Assembly (NCBI GenBank): GCA_964501655.1
Contig: CAZCTN010000010.1
Location: forward strand, 1-64,000
Length of the DNA: 64,000 nucleotides
Direction: 5' to 3'
DNA from: JAAYJK01 sp964501655
GTDB taxonomy: Bacteria > Bacillota > Syntrophomonadia > Syntrophomonadales > Syntrophomonadaceae
Under the pieces are notes generated by a model that had not been told where the DNA came from, ran no database searches, and saw only the letters and a program-made list of their open reading frames with translations. Positions 9,206-17,656 of the stretch are shown in pieces. Each line of letters begins with the position of its first letter. The stretch's first letter is position 1. Both the position numbers and the translations under genes were made by a program.

Positions 9206-9516
9206 AACATAATGCACCCTTTGCTAAACATTTTTAAGCATCGGAAGCACTCAGAGAGCACCACCATTGGGGTTCCCAGGCTCAAAAGTATAAGAAGGAA
9301 ACTGCGAAACAGTCTCTTCCCCCCGCTGTAACCAGACCGTAAACGCCGTCTCGTTGGTTGTCAGGAACTTAAGCACTTTGACAAGCAGGGGACATATTTT
9401 TCGCCTCTTTATATATACTATGTTACCGGGGTGCATGAGTTACAGATTTCTTTCAGCATACTTGTTCATCCCGTTATGCGATAGCCGAAAATGACTTTTG
9501 ACTGTTTTGGGACAAC
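9206..9516. other. Intergenic stretch, no gene recognised
   Basis: The only open frame here (61 codons, minus strand) is not credible. A single REP-like arm with AGCAGGGGACATATTTTTC lies at 9384-9402. An AT-rich TATATATAC run at 9410-9421 could belong to a promoter; nothing else is evident. Confidence 0.5.
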
Positions 9517-9996
9517 TCAGATGAAATACTGCGCATTAGCCCTCATGGCATCTTCCAGATAATTGGTAACCTCTGCTGTCTCGATCCCTGGCAGCAGTTC
9601 GTCGAGCTCGAATCCCATTATCTCCATAGATAATTTGCAGGCGCAGAACTTAACTCCCTTTTTTCGCGCCCCTTCCAGAAAATCCTTCAAATGCGGAGTT
9701 TTCTTATCATCCATCATGTTCAGCAGCATGGCTTTGCCCACTCCGGCAAAATTCATGCGGGACAGCGGCAGTTGCTCGGCCCCGGCCGGAGTAAAGGAGG
9801 CAAACATCTTCTCATAGAGATCTTTGTTCTTAATATCCATTTTTTCTGGATCTCTCAGGATCAACAGACCCCAGAAGGCACAAAAAATGGTGACTTGCAT
9901 TCCCATCCCAGCGGCTCCGTTAGCCAGGATGAAAGCGGCCAGACATTTGTCATAGTCACCGCTGAAAAGGAGGATGTTCAAGTGTTTTTCTTCCAT
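9517..9996 (-). CDS. DsrE/DsrF-like family protein
   Basis: 159 residues, DsrE fold: an early strand LNILLFSGDYDKCLAAFILANGAA, an FCAFWGLLIL strand with a cysteine, and a later strand with VKFCACKLSMEIMG. This is the pattern of the single-domain DsrE proteins annotated as peroxiredoxin-like. Family members carry persulfide sulfur on conserved cysteines and take part in sulfur trafficking. C39 and the CAC pair near residue 117 are candidate carriers. The start ATG follows AAGGAGATAAACC. The cysteine-desulfurase-like gene lies 311 nt downstream on the same strand, a possible functional link. Confidence 0.85.
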   Translation of the reverse strand: MEEKHLNILLFSGDYDKCLAAFILANGAAGMGMQVTIFCAFWGLLILRDPEKMDIKNKDLYEKMFASFTPAGAEQLPLSRMNFAGVGKAMLLNMMDDKKTPHLKDFLEGARKKGVKFCACKLSMEIMGFELDELLPGIETAEVTNYLEDAMRANAQYFI

Positions 9997-10103
9997 GGTT
10001 TATCTCCTTAATTACAATATTTCTTGATTTAGATTGTGCGTTTTTATAGCTTTTAAACCGGTGAAGATGAATAAGCTCTCCTTCCCTCTGGCCTTCAGAA
10101 TAA

Positions 10104-10167
10104 AAGCAGGGGGACGGCTGCCCAGCTACACAATACTGTAAGCAAAGCAAACGTCCCCCCTGTTGAT
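10104..10167. repeat. REP-like palindrome, degenerate
   Basis: Arms AGCAGGGGGACG and CGTCCCCCCTGTT, about 60 nt end to end, with an unpaired middle. It resembles subfamily B but has lost most of the inner stem. Confidence 0.6.
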
Positions 10168-10283
10168 CACTGCTCACCACATTCCAACGACAACTGGCTA
10201 ATCTCTAACCCCTCTGATCATCCCACATTATTACCGGTTAAGTTCCAAATCCTTTGAAAAGCCCCCTTTAATATAATGTCGAA

Positions 10284-10490
10284 TCACCCGGTGCGGCTAT
10301 CTGCCGCTGGCTGCGATTGGTTTTCAGCCTTGATACTCAGGATCAGTATTTCTATCTCCCGGTTAAGGGCGTAAAAATCCTTTTCAATTCGGGTGGCTCG
10401 TTTCAGGTAAGCGTTGATTATCCTGTGCAATGGATCTCCGCCTTCTGACCAATCCCGGGCGTTTTCTGTTTCAATATCTAAACTGCGCAT
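10284..10490 (-). CDS. Small hypothetical protein downstream of thiolase
   Basis: 68 residues, charged, mostly helical, with RIINAYLKRATRIEKDFYALNREIEILILSIK as a likely coiled-coil stretch. Not recognised. The start is set by the ribosome site: an ATG at 10505 is immediately followed by GGAGGTAG, which places the true start at the ATG at 10490. It begins 75 nt after the thiolase stop codon on the same strand and may be co-transcribed from the sigma-54 promoter. Confidence 0.6.
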   Translation of the reverse strand: MRSLDIETENARDWSEGGDPLHRIINAYLKRATRIEKDFYALNREIEILILSIKAENQSQPAADSRTG

Positions 10491-10565
10491 AGATCTACCT
10501 CCCATGAGTAGTTACTGAATGATCGTCTGTGACTTTTCAAGTTGTATCATATCTTTGGTTTTTAT

Positions 10566-11771
10566 TTAAACATCTCTGCTCCACAGAGAGCACATGGCTG
10601 GTCCGCCGCCCACACAGAGGGATGCCCCGCCGGTTGCAACTCCCATTTTCACCATCTGGTAATAGAGGCTGACCACAATACGTAAAGCTGTACATCCCAC
10701 CGGGTGCCCCAGGGCGATTCCCGATCCATTAACGTTGCAGCGGTTCATGTCCAGTTCGATCCCGTATTCTTCTTTCAGCATCCGGCCCACTCCCAGGAAC
10801 TGCGCGGCAAAAGCTTCATTAATTTCCCAGTAATCCACATCTCCGAACTGCATACCGGCCTGCTCCAGACATTTGGGAATGGCTGCAGCCGGTCCCAGTC
10901 CCATTACTTTGGGATCCACACCTGCATGGCCTATTTGCAATAATTTCATCAGCGGCTTGATCCCCAGCTGATCAGCCTTTTCCCTGCTCATAATTATCAC
11001 TGCTGCAGCTCCGTCATTGATGCCGGACGCATTGGCGGCGGTAACAACACCTTCTTTCTTGAAGGCCGGAGGTAATTTGGCCATGGTTTCCAGATTGGCA
11101 TCGGGTATCATGTGCTCGTCTGTCTCATAGAATTTGCTGCCCTTCTTGCTTTTTAATTCGACGGCTACAATTTCATCCTTGAAGGTGCCGCTCTGTACGG
11201 CGGCGGTGGCCCGTTGATGACTCATCAAGGCCAGCTGATCGCATTCTTCTCTGGTAATACCGTATTTTTGAGCTACATTTTCCGCCGTTATCCCCATATG
11301 TCCGGGAACCATACTGTCATATAAACCATCATAGATCATGGAGTCTTCCAGGCTGCCTGCATTCATACGATAACCCATCCTGGCTTTCAGGGCCAGGTAA
11401 GGGGCATTGGTCATGCTCTCGGCGCCGATAACCAGAGCCACATCATTGTTTCCCACCTGTATATTGCGAGCGGCCACTTCCAATGCTCTCATCCCGGATG
11501 CACAGTTTTGGTTCACATTGCAGGCCGTACTGCTGACCGGCAAGCCGCAAGCCATGGCTATTTGCCGGGACACCAGTGATCCCTGACCATGCACATATAT
11601 CATACCCAGGGTTAATTCCCCTATTATGGCCGGGTCAATGCCGGCCCGATTTATGGCCTCCCGGCCAACAGTTATAGCCAGATCTTTGGCCTGTACATCT
11701 TTTAGACTGCCCATAAATCCACCAATAGCTGTCCTGCAAGCACTAACCACTACAATTTCCTTAAGATCCAT
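10566..11771 (-). CDS. thlA: Acetyl-CoA acetyltransferase (thiolase)
   Basis: 401 residues, full length for the thiolase family. The acyl-accepting cysteine is C90 in NQNCASGMRALE. The other catalytic residues are H356 in ALGHPVG and C386 in SLCVGGGPAM. It condenses two acetyl-CoA to acetoacetyl-CoA, or in the reverse direction cleaves 3-ketoacyl-CoA in beta-oxidation. In a syntrophic fatty-acid oxidiser the degradative direction is likely (inference). The start ATG follows AGGAGGAGTAAGA. A near-consensus sigma-54 promoter lies about 163 nt upstream, and a sigma-54 activator gene is the next gene upstream, so regulated expression is likely. No other beta-oxidation gene is adjacent. Confidence 0.95.
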   Translation of the reverse strand: MDLKEIVVVSACRTAIGGFMGSLKDVQAKDLAITVGREAINRAGIDPAIIGELTLGMIYVHGQGSLVSRQIAMACGLPVSSTACNVNQNCASGMRALEVAARNIQVGNNDVALVIGAESMTNAPYLALKARMGYRMNAGSLEDSMIYDGLYDSMVPGHMGITAENVAQKYGITREECDQLALMSHQRATAAVQSGTFKDEIVAVELKSKKGSKFYETDEHMIPDANLETMAKLPPAFKKEGVVTAANASGINDGAAAVIIMSREKADQLGIKPLMKLLQIGHAGVDPKVMGLGPAAAIPKCLEQAGMQFGDVDYWEINEAFAAQFLGVGRMLKEEYGIELDMNRCNVNGSGIALGHPVGCTALRIVVSLYYQMVKMGVATGGASLCVGGGPAMCSLWSRDV

Positions 11772-11933
11772 TCTTACTCCTCCTCCTGTTATTAGGTTAC
11801 ATTAGACATCTGTCTGATTATTGATTCTGTCGTTACCACTATCGCCACCCTTCTTTGGTATATTTACCTGAAATAGTTTTTCTGGATAATAGTTTTAGAA
11901 ACTCTGTTAGGTTCATAATGTCAATATTCATTG

Positions 11934-11949
11934 TGCAAATAACATGCCA
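11934..11949 (-). promoter_or_regulatory. Sigma-54 (-24/-12) promoter of the thiolase gene
   Basis: On the minus strand the sequence reads TGGCAT-GTTAT-TTGCA, matching the consensus TGGCAY-N5-TTGCW with GG and GC at the required spacing. It points toward the thiolase gene, whose start codon is about 163 nt downstream. Confidence 0.8.
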
Positions 11950-11974
11950 CTCTTTCCGCCGGGCGGTCAGGAAC

Positions 11975-12018
11975 AAAGAAAAGGCTATCCGAAGGGGGTT
12001 AACCCTGATAGCCTTTTT
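11975..12018 (-). terminator. Terminator after the sigma-54 activator gene
   Basis: Stem AAAGGCTATC (11980-11989) with GATAGCCTTT (12007-12016) around a GGGTTAACCC-containing loop, with T-rich sequence on either side, so it may act in both directions. It separates the activator gene from the thiolase promoter. Confidence 0.75.
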
Positions 12019-12032
12019 ATCCCATTATATAT

Positions 12033-12054
12033 TTGCACCTTAAAATGGTGCCAA
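12033..12054. promoter_or_regulatory. Candidate upstream activator site
   Basis: Imperfect dyad TTGCACC-TTAAAA-TGGTGCCAA, about 85-105 bp upstream of the -24 element of the thiolase promoter. That is a usual distance for an enhancer-binding protein. The assignment is inferred from symmetry and distance only. Confidence 0.35.
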
Positions 12055-12176
12055 TTTGCTACCCGCCGCAGCATATAAGCGCCGGGCCTTGATTATACGG
12101 GTTGCAGAAAGCAACTCCCGGTCTCTTTTTTAACTACCCCAGATTTTATTATTCATAACGATTTGGAGTAAACCTC

Positions 12177-13916
12177 CTAGTCCATCAGTTCATACTTCTT
12201 CAGCTTGCGGTAAAATACTGATTTGTTCAAACCCATAAGCTGAGCGGCCCGGGCTTTATTATTTTCGGTGGCCGAAAGGGCATTTATTATCATCTCTTTC
12301 TCCAGTTCTTCAATGGCTTGATTCAGGTTGTAGTCGGATGCTTTTCTTTTAGCGGACAGAGCATCTAGATGGTTCAGTGAGGGGAAATGTTGTATATCCA
12401 AAATTCCTTCCCCATTGAAACAGGCCAGATTCGCTGCCCGTTCCAATAAATTTTCCAGCTCGCGAACGTTCCCCGGCCAGGAATACCTGGTCAGCAGAGC
12501 CAGTGCCTGCTCGGATACACCTTTCACCTGTGCCCCCAGAGCGGCATTAATCCTTTTCATCAAAACCGTAATAAGCACCGGTATATCCTCCATGCGGTCC
12601 CGCAGGGGAGGTAATGACAGCCTTACCACGTTGAGACGATAGTACAGGTCTTCTCTGAACAGCTGCTGCTTAACCAGTTCTTCCAGATCCCGATTGGTAG
12701 CCGCTATCACTCTTACGTTGATAGGTATCGGCCGGGTTCCCCCGATCTTTTCAATAACCCGCTCCTGCAGCACGGTGAGCAGCTTGGTCTGCATGTTCAA
12801 CGGCATATCCCCTATTTCATCCAGAAATATAGTGCCCCCTTTGGCCAGTTCAAACTTGCCCGGTTTCCCGCCTTTCCTGGCCCCGGAAAAGGCACCTTCT
12901 TCATAGCCGAACAGCTCTGATTCCAGCAGGCTTTCGGGCAAGGCGGCACAGTTTATCCTCACAAAGGGGAAATGTTCCCGGTTGCTGGCATTATGGATAG
13001 CCTGGGCGAACAGTTCTTTGCCGGTACCGCTTTCCCCGGTTATCAGAAGGGTGGAGGTAGTGATGGACAGCTGGTGAGCAATAGATTTTATCAGTAAAAA
13101 TTCATGGCTTTTGCCTACCAAATCATTGAAATACCACTTGGCTTTATATATCTGCCTGACCTCTTCCTTATACAGGAATAATTCCTGTTCCATATCATGC
13201 AGGCGGTTGACCAGCAGTTTGGCTCCTGACATATCTATAAACAGGCTTTGCCCGATGGCACCCACTATCTGCCCATCTCTTATTACCGGAGCCCGGGTTA
13301 TTATAGTATCCTGTCCATTAACCTCCCATAAATCCACTTCGTGAATCTGCCCGGTTTCGATTACTTCCGGCAGCCGAGACCTGGGGGTTATTTCATGAAT
13401 ATGCTTGCCGATAACGTCCTCCAGTTTCTTGCCCAGCATATCCAGGTAGGTTTGATTCATGAAGGTTATATAGCCGTCTTTATCCACTATCACGTATATC
13501 ATGTGGGGGCTCTGCACCAGGGCTTCGGACATGGTGTTAAATGTTTCCTGCAGTTTATTCAGCAGGATATGTACGCTGGACATCTCCAGGAACAAGCTCT
13601 GGCCGATAGCTCCCACTATTTTGCCGTTTTTGACTATGGGAAGCCGGGTAACGATGGTATCCCTCCCCATAATGGGCCATATATCGGCCTTGTCTACTTT
13701 TCCCGTTTTCAAGACCTCGGGCAGCTTGGATTGCGGGGTCACCTCCAGAATATGTTTGCCGATCACATCTTCCTTGTTCAGTTTCAGGATGTTCAGGTAA
13801 GTATGGTTCATCATGGTAATGCATCCATCCTGGTCTATTATCACATAAGCCATATATGGACTCTCTATCAGCGCATCGAAAATCAGGCTCAATTCCATGT
13901 CAAAGTTTTCCTGCAC
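12177..13916 (-). CDS. Sigma-54-dependent activator with tandem PAS domains
   Basis: 579 residues. Two PAS domains (about 8-110 and 128-228) are followed by an AAA+ domain (about 265-500): Walker A GESGTGKE near 294, the sigma-54 contact loop GAFSGA near 341 (usual form GAFTGA), Walker B TIFLDE near 362. A Fis-type helix-turn-helix closes the protein (NNKARAAQLMGLNKSVFYRKL). It belongs to the NtrC/RocR class that opens sigma-54 promoters. The PAS pair is an internal duplication: both end in GAIGQSLF(L/I)(E/D)MS. The start is a GTG 8 nt after GGAGGTG; frame upstream to 14018 is less likely. A sigma-54 promoter in front of the adjacent thiolase is the probable target. Confidence 0.93.
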   Translation of the reverse strand: MQENFDMELSLIFDALIESPYMAYVIIDQDGCITMMNHTYLNILKLNKEDVIGKHILEVTPQSKLPEVLKTGKVDKADIWPIMGRDTIVTRLPIVKNGKIVGAIGQSLFLEMSSVHILLNKLQETFNTMSEALVQSPHMIYVIVDKDGYITFMNQTYLDMLGKKLEDVIGKHIHEITPRSRLPEVIETGQIHEVDLWEVNGQDTIITRAPVIRDGQIVGAIGQSLFIDMSGAKLLVNRLHDMEQELFLYKEEVRQIYKAKWYFNDLVGKSHEFLLIKSIAHQLSITTSTLLITGESGTGKELFAQAIHNASNREHFPFVRINCAALPESLLESELFGYEEGAFSGARKGGKPGKFELAKGGTIFLDEIGDMPLNMQTKLLTVLQERVIEKIGGTRPIPINVRVIAATNRDLEELVKQQLFREDLYYRLNVVRLSLPPLRDRMEDIPVLITVLMKRINAALGAQVKGVSEQALALLTRYSWPGNVRELENLLERAANLACFNGEGILDIQHFPSLNHLDALSAKRKASDYNLNQAIEELEKEMIINALSATENNKARAAQLMGLNKSVFYRKLKKYELMD

Positions 13917-14042
13917 TTGGTTGTCACCTCCGCCCACGGCTGTAAATGTCTGAAATTCCTCGATATTAATATTTAATATACCATATTTAATCCGGAGAAG
14001 TCGCTTTTTGCTCCTCACCGGATCAAGAAGCCAGCAAAATGG

Positions 14043-14056
14043 ACCGTAATTACGGT
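14043..14056. promoter_or_regulatory. Palindrome between divergent genes
   Basis: ACCGTAATTACGGT, a perfect 14-bp palindrome between the activator gene and the stalk-domain gene. It could be an operator; there is no further support. Confidence 0.25.
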
Positions 14057-14213
14057 TTTAACCGGCATCCAGGATGAAACCATCCCCCCGATTGGGTAGG
14101 GAAAAAAGCTCTATTATCGAGGGACCAATTTCCCGACTTAGCGCGAAATGGGAGGAATGTTCATTTCTTTTGTCGAAACCAATAGACATGTCTATGTGAG
14201 GGAGGAATTTCAT

Positions 14214-14726
14214 GTGAAAAAGGTTAAGCTGCAAACAGGCCTGCTACTGATGCTGACTCTCCTATTCTGTGCGGGAGCCCCGGCTTCTTTATATGCTGCT
14301 CCATCCGTATATCTAAACGGTCAGGAGCTCTCTTTCGATGTGCCTCCAACCATCGAGAACGGCCGGACCCTGGTGCCCCTGCGGGCGATTTTTGAAGCTA
14401 TGGGAGCCAGCGTGAGCTGGGATAACGATACCAGAACAGCTACCGCAGTCAAAGGAGATACTACGGTCAGGATCACCATCGGCTCTACTCGTCCTACCAT
14501 CAATGGGGTAGTTTGTCAATTGGATGTTCCAGCTCAGATCGTAAATGGCAGAATCCTGGCTCCGCTTCGTTTCGTGGGTGAGGCCTTCGGGGGCAGCGTA
14601 GATTGGGATGCAGCAACTGAGACCATCAGCATCTCCACTTTGCCGGATATTTTTATCGAGCCCCCCGGTGAGAACACCATCATCTATCCGCCTGGGACGG
14701 ATATCTGCATCGAATTCTTGCCTTAA
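14214..14726 (+). CDS. Secreted copper-amine-oxidase N-terminal (stalk) domain protein
   Basis: 170 residues. A signal peptide (about 1-28, KK then a long hydrophobic stretch ending in LYA) is followed by one stalk domain. Its paired repeats are visible: GRTLVPLRAIFEAMGASVSWD and GRILAPLRFVGEAFGGSVDWD. This domain is common in secreted proteins of Clostridia and is thought to mediate attachment or assembly at the envelope. The C-terminal tail is proline-rich and has no enzyme domain. The start is a GTG placed by GGGAGGAA; a longer frame from 14148 lacks a ribosome site. Confidence 0.85.
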   Translation: MKKVKLQTGLLLMLTLLFCAGAPASLYAAPSVYLNGQELSFDVPPTIENGRTLVPLRAIFEAMGASVSWDNDTRTATAVKGDTTVRITIGSTRPTINGVVCQLDVPAQIVNGRILAPLRFVGEAFGGSVDWDAATETISISTLPDIFIEPPGENTIIYPPGTDICIEFLP

Positions 14727-14807
14727 TCAACCAGAACATATCCCTAAATATAAATGATAAAATACCATTAGTAATGTCGATCTATTGATAGCTTTGAGGG
14801 GTAGAAC

Positions 14808-16325
14808 ATGGACAGCACTTACCGGGCTGAAACATTAAAGCTGCTTAAAAGACTCCGGCCGGCTGGTATTATCATTACTGCCTTGCTGGGAGCTCTGCTG
14901 GCTCTCTATGTGCTGGGACCGACCAGTTATACCCTGAATGGCCTCACTTTCTCGGTATCCGCACTACCTTCCCGGGTCGGCAGCACTACCATAGATCTCT
15001 CTCCACTGGGCAGTGTTTCTGCTTCAACCCATGAGCAGCCGCTGGCGGTTAAAATTCGTTTGACCTATATTGGCACCGGATCCGATAGTGACACGGCCCG
15101 AGAAGCCGTAAGTTCCATCCAGGGCTGGAACAATATGTACCAGGGGCTGATCAGCCATGTAAAACCGTTCATAAGCCGGCAGCTGATAGTAGTATTTGGC
15201 GGAGCTTTTCTGTTTGTGCTGCTATTATGGCGCAGCCGCGTGAGTACCGCATTTATGTCCGGACTGTTGTGCAGCGCTCTTATGGCCCTGCTCCTGTTCA
15301 GTACTGCTCATAATTATAATGTCCAGGCTTTCAGGGAACCAGTGTACTGTGGAGTCATTGCTCTCGCGCCCCAGCTGATCCCGGAACCTGGTGAATTTAT
15401 GGATCGTCTGGAACAACTTCAAGATGATACCCGCAAAGTAGTTGGCAGCATAAGTGTTTTAATGAGCAATTCCAACGGTCTGTCCTTCTTTTCCAGTCCC
15501 ATGGAAAATGGAGCCTTTAAAAAAGTTCTGCTGATAAGCGACCTGCACAACAATCCTCTGGGAGTCGAGTTTGTTAATGCCATCGCCGCTGCTTTCCAGG
15601 TAGACCTGATCCTGGATGCCGGAGACCTGACGGATCTGGGAACCTCTCTGGAAGCTGAGTATGCTGCCCGGATAGGGAATATCCAGGCCCCCTATGTATT
15701 CTGCCCGGGCAATCATGACACACCGGAAATTATTGATTTGGTAAGAAATCTTGAGCATGGCGTAGTTCTGTCTGGAACCGCAGTAGAAGTATCGGGAGTT
15801 AGGATACTGGGGTCGCCTGACCCTCTGGCCGGGAATTTTGAGGTGGAAATGAATGATTCCCAGGCCTGGGCAAGTCTAATGCAGGAACAGGGTTCACTGT
15901 TGCTTAAGGCGGCGGAAGAAGATGAAGGGGGTCTGCCGGATATTGTAGTGGTTCATAATCCCCAAGCCGCCCAAAAACTCTCCGGGGTTTTGCCTCTAAT
16001 AGTATACGGACATACCCACCGACAATCCATAATCATTAATGAAGGCAGTATTGAACTCAATCCTGGAACCGCCGGGGCGGCTGGACTTAGGGGCCTGTAC
16101 GCCAATCAGGCCGTACCTTATTCGGCCATGGTCCTTTACCTGACTGGGGATGGCCTGGCTGCGGCGGTGGATACGGTAAAATATGAACCATTCTCCGATC
16201 GTTTTTACATTGAACGCAAACTGCTGCACTCGGACTGGAGAAAACAGCAGCTGGTGATTAATGAAGATACCCTGGCCGAAGATTACCAAGATGACTCCCT
16301 TTCTCCACCGGAAGAAAGCCAGTGA
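14808..16325 (+). CDS. Membrane-anchored metallophosphoesterase
   Basis: 505 residues. Three hydrophobic segments (about 20-38, 125-141, 147-166) enclose a likely extracytoplasmic loop. They are followed by a calcineurin-like phosphoesterase domain (about 238-470). Metal ligands are readable: D245 and H247 in ISDLHNN, GD at 272-273, GNHD at 301-304 and GHTH at 401-404. The substrate is unknown; family members hydrolyse phosphomono- or diesters. The start ATG follows GAGGGGTAGAAC. The gene is preceded by a stalk protein gene and followed after 194 nt by a pseudouridine synthase gene; no clear operon. Confidence 0.88.
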   Translation: MDSTYRAETLKLLKRLRPAGIIITALLGALLALYVLGPTSYTLNGLTFSVSALPSRVGSTTIDLSPLGSVSASTHEQPLAVKIRLTYIGTGSDSDTAREAVSSIQGWNNMYQGLISHVKPFISRQLIVVFGGAFLFVLLLWRSRVSTAFMSGLLCSALMALLLFSTAHNYNVQAFREPVYCGVIALAPQLIPEPGEFMDRLEQLQDDTRKVVGSISVLMSNSNGLSFFSSPMENGAFKKVLLISDLHNNPLGVEFVNAIAAAFQVDLILDAGDLTDLGTSLEAEYAARIGNIQAPYVFCPGNHDTPEIIDLVRNLEHGVVLSGTAVEVSGVRILGSPDPLAGNFEVEMNDSQAWASLMQEQGSLLLKAAEEDEGGLPDIVVVHNPQAAQKLSGVLPLIVYGHTHRQSIIINEGSIELNPGTAGAAGLRGLYANQAVPYSAMVLYLTGDGLAAAVDTVKYEPFSDRFYIERKLLHSDWRKQQLVINEDTLAEDYQDDSLSPPEESQ

Positions 16326-16519
16326 TGGCAGGGCCTTCCAGATCAAATCAGGGTTTGGGATCAATTCCTGCGGGCCGGACCTCAGGTTGACAGCCTTTGC
16401 TTATTCACCTATAGTAGGGGAAAACTGCATCAATTCAGCTGCTGTATGGCAGAAGCACAGGCTGGCTTTATCGAAGCCGGCTCAGGCTGCACAATTATTA
16501 TGGAGCGGGGGATAATCAC

Positions 16520-17419
16520 TTGACTCGGAATGAAGAACTGCTCAGTTATTGGGTCAACCCGGAAGACAATTACACTTACCTGCGGGAGGTAATGAAAACC
16601 CATTTCAAGCTTTCGCATTCCCTCTTGACCAAACTTAAACAGCAGAATAAGATCCAGGTCAACGGCCAGATCACTCTAACTGATTACCGGTTGCAGCCCG
16701 GCGATCAGGTCACGGTAGACATCGCCCTGGAGGAATACAATCCTATTGCACCGGAAGCTATCCCCCTGGATATAGTCTATGAAGACCCGGATTTGTTGGT
16801 CATTAATAAGCCGGCCGGTCTGGCAGTCCATCCGGTGAAAAGAATTCCGGGAGGGACCCTGGCCAATGCGGTGACCCATTACTGGGTGCAGCAGGGCAAA
16901 TCGATATTATTCCGTCCTATCAATCGCCTGGATAAAGACACCTCGGGACTGATGCTGATCGGCAAGAGCCAGTATGCTCATCAGGCAGTATTTCGCCAGC
17001 AGCAGCAGGGACTTATTCACCGCCAGTACCAGGCCCTGGTGGAAGGCAGAGTGTCCGGGGAAAGCGGCATCATCGACCTGCCCATAGCTCATCCTGATCC
17101 CCGCTTATGCACCCGGGCTGTTGATCCAGCAGGGCGGCCAGCGGTAACCTGCTACCAGGTCATAAAGCGTTTCCCATCATGCACCCTGCTGGCGCTGACT
17201 CTGGAAACCGGCCGCACCCATCAGATACGGGTTCACCTCCGTCAAATCGGCCATCCCATCTACTCAGACAGCTTATACGGACAGCCATCCCCCCTCATCC
17301 CACGCCAGGCTCTGCACGCCGCCCAGCTTACCCTGCAGCAGCCCCGCACCGGAATCCGGCTTCAGTTTAAGACCCCGCTGCCGGAAGATATGGGCCGATT
17401 ATTGGAATACCTGAGCTGA
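16520..17419 (+). CDS. RluA-family pseudouridine synthase
   Basis: 299 residues. An S4-like RNA-binding segment (about 15-75) precedes the catalytic domain. The family motif RLDKDTSGLML has its catalytic Asp at D138. LETGRTHQIRVHLRQIGHPI near the C-terminus is the second RluA signature. It converts uridine to pseudouridine in rRNA or tRNA; the target site cannot be assigned because several paralogues occur in Bacillota. The start appears to be a TTG at 16520 preceded by GGGGGAT. Confidence 0.92.
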   Translation: MTRNEELLSYWVNPEDNYTYLREVMKTHFKLSHSLLTKLKQQNKIQVNGQITLTDYRLQPGDQVTVDIALEEYNPIAPEAIPLDIVYEDPDLLVINKPAGLAVHPVKRIPGGTLANAVTHYWVQQGKSILFRPINRLDKDTSGLMLIGKSQYAHQAVFRQQQQGLIHRQYQALVEGRVSGESGIIDLPIAHPDPRLCTRAVDPAGRPAVTCYQVIKRFPSCTLLALTLETGRTHQIRVHLRQIGHPIYSDSLYGQPSPLIPRQALHAAQLTLQQPRTGIRLQFKTPLPEDMGRLLEYLS

Positions 17420-17614
17420 TCCCAGCAGCAAAAGCATTGATTCCGCTTAATGCATACTCCAGGCCGGAACCCTCTTGACTTCACCATTTTCCTTCCCTGG
17501 CAGCAGCCGGTCAGATTTTTTATAGATTCTTGGTACATGGGGGCGGTCTGCCTTTAGGCGGTGCTTTGCTCCAGAGGGTAATATAGTTCACCCAAATTCA
17601 TGGTTTATCAAACC

Positions 17615-17645
17615 AAAAAAAGGGCGGTTACTTTACTAACCGCCC
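17615..17645 (-). terminator. Terminator of htpX
   Basis: Stem GGGCGGTTA/TAACCGCCC around a 6-nt loop. On the minus strand it is followed by a run of seven T, just beyond the htpX stop codon. Confidence 0.9.
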
Positions 17646-17656
17646 TCTAACATGCC

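Noticed and set aside
9251..9436. 61-codon minus-strand frame
   Set aside because: No ribosome site, and part of it is a translated REP-like arm.
12045..12059. Sigma-54 promoter on the plus strand (TGGTGC..TTGCT)
   Set aside because: The GG-to-GC spacing is one base short and it points away from the thiolase.
12083..12128. Second terminator (CGGGTTGC/GCAA.CCCG) with a T-run on the plus strand
   Set aside because: No plus-strand gene ends here; orientation does not fit any transcript.
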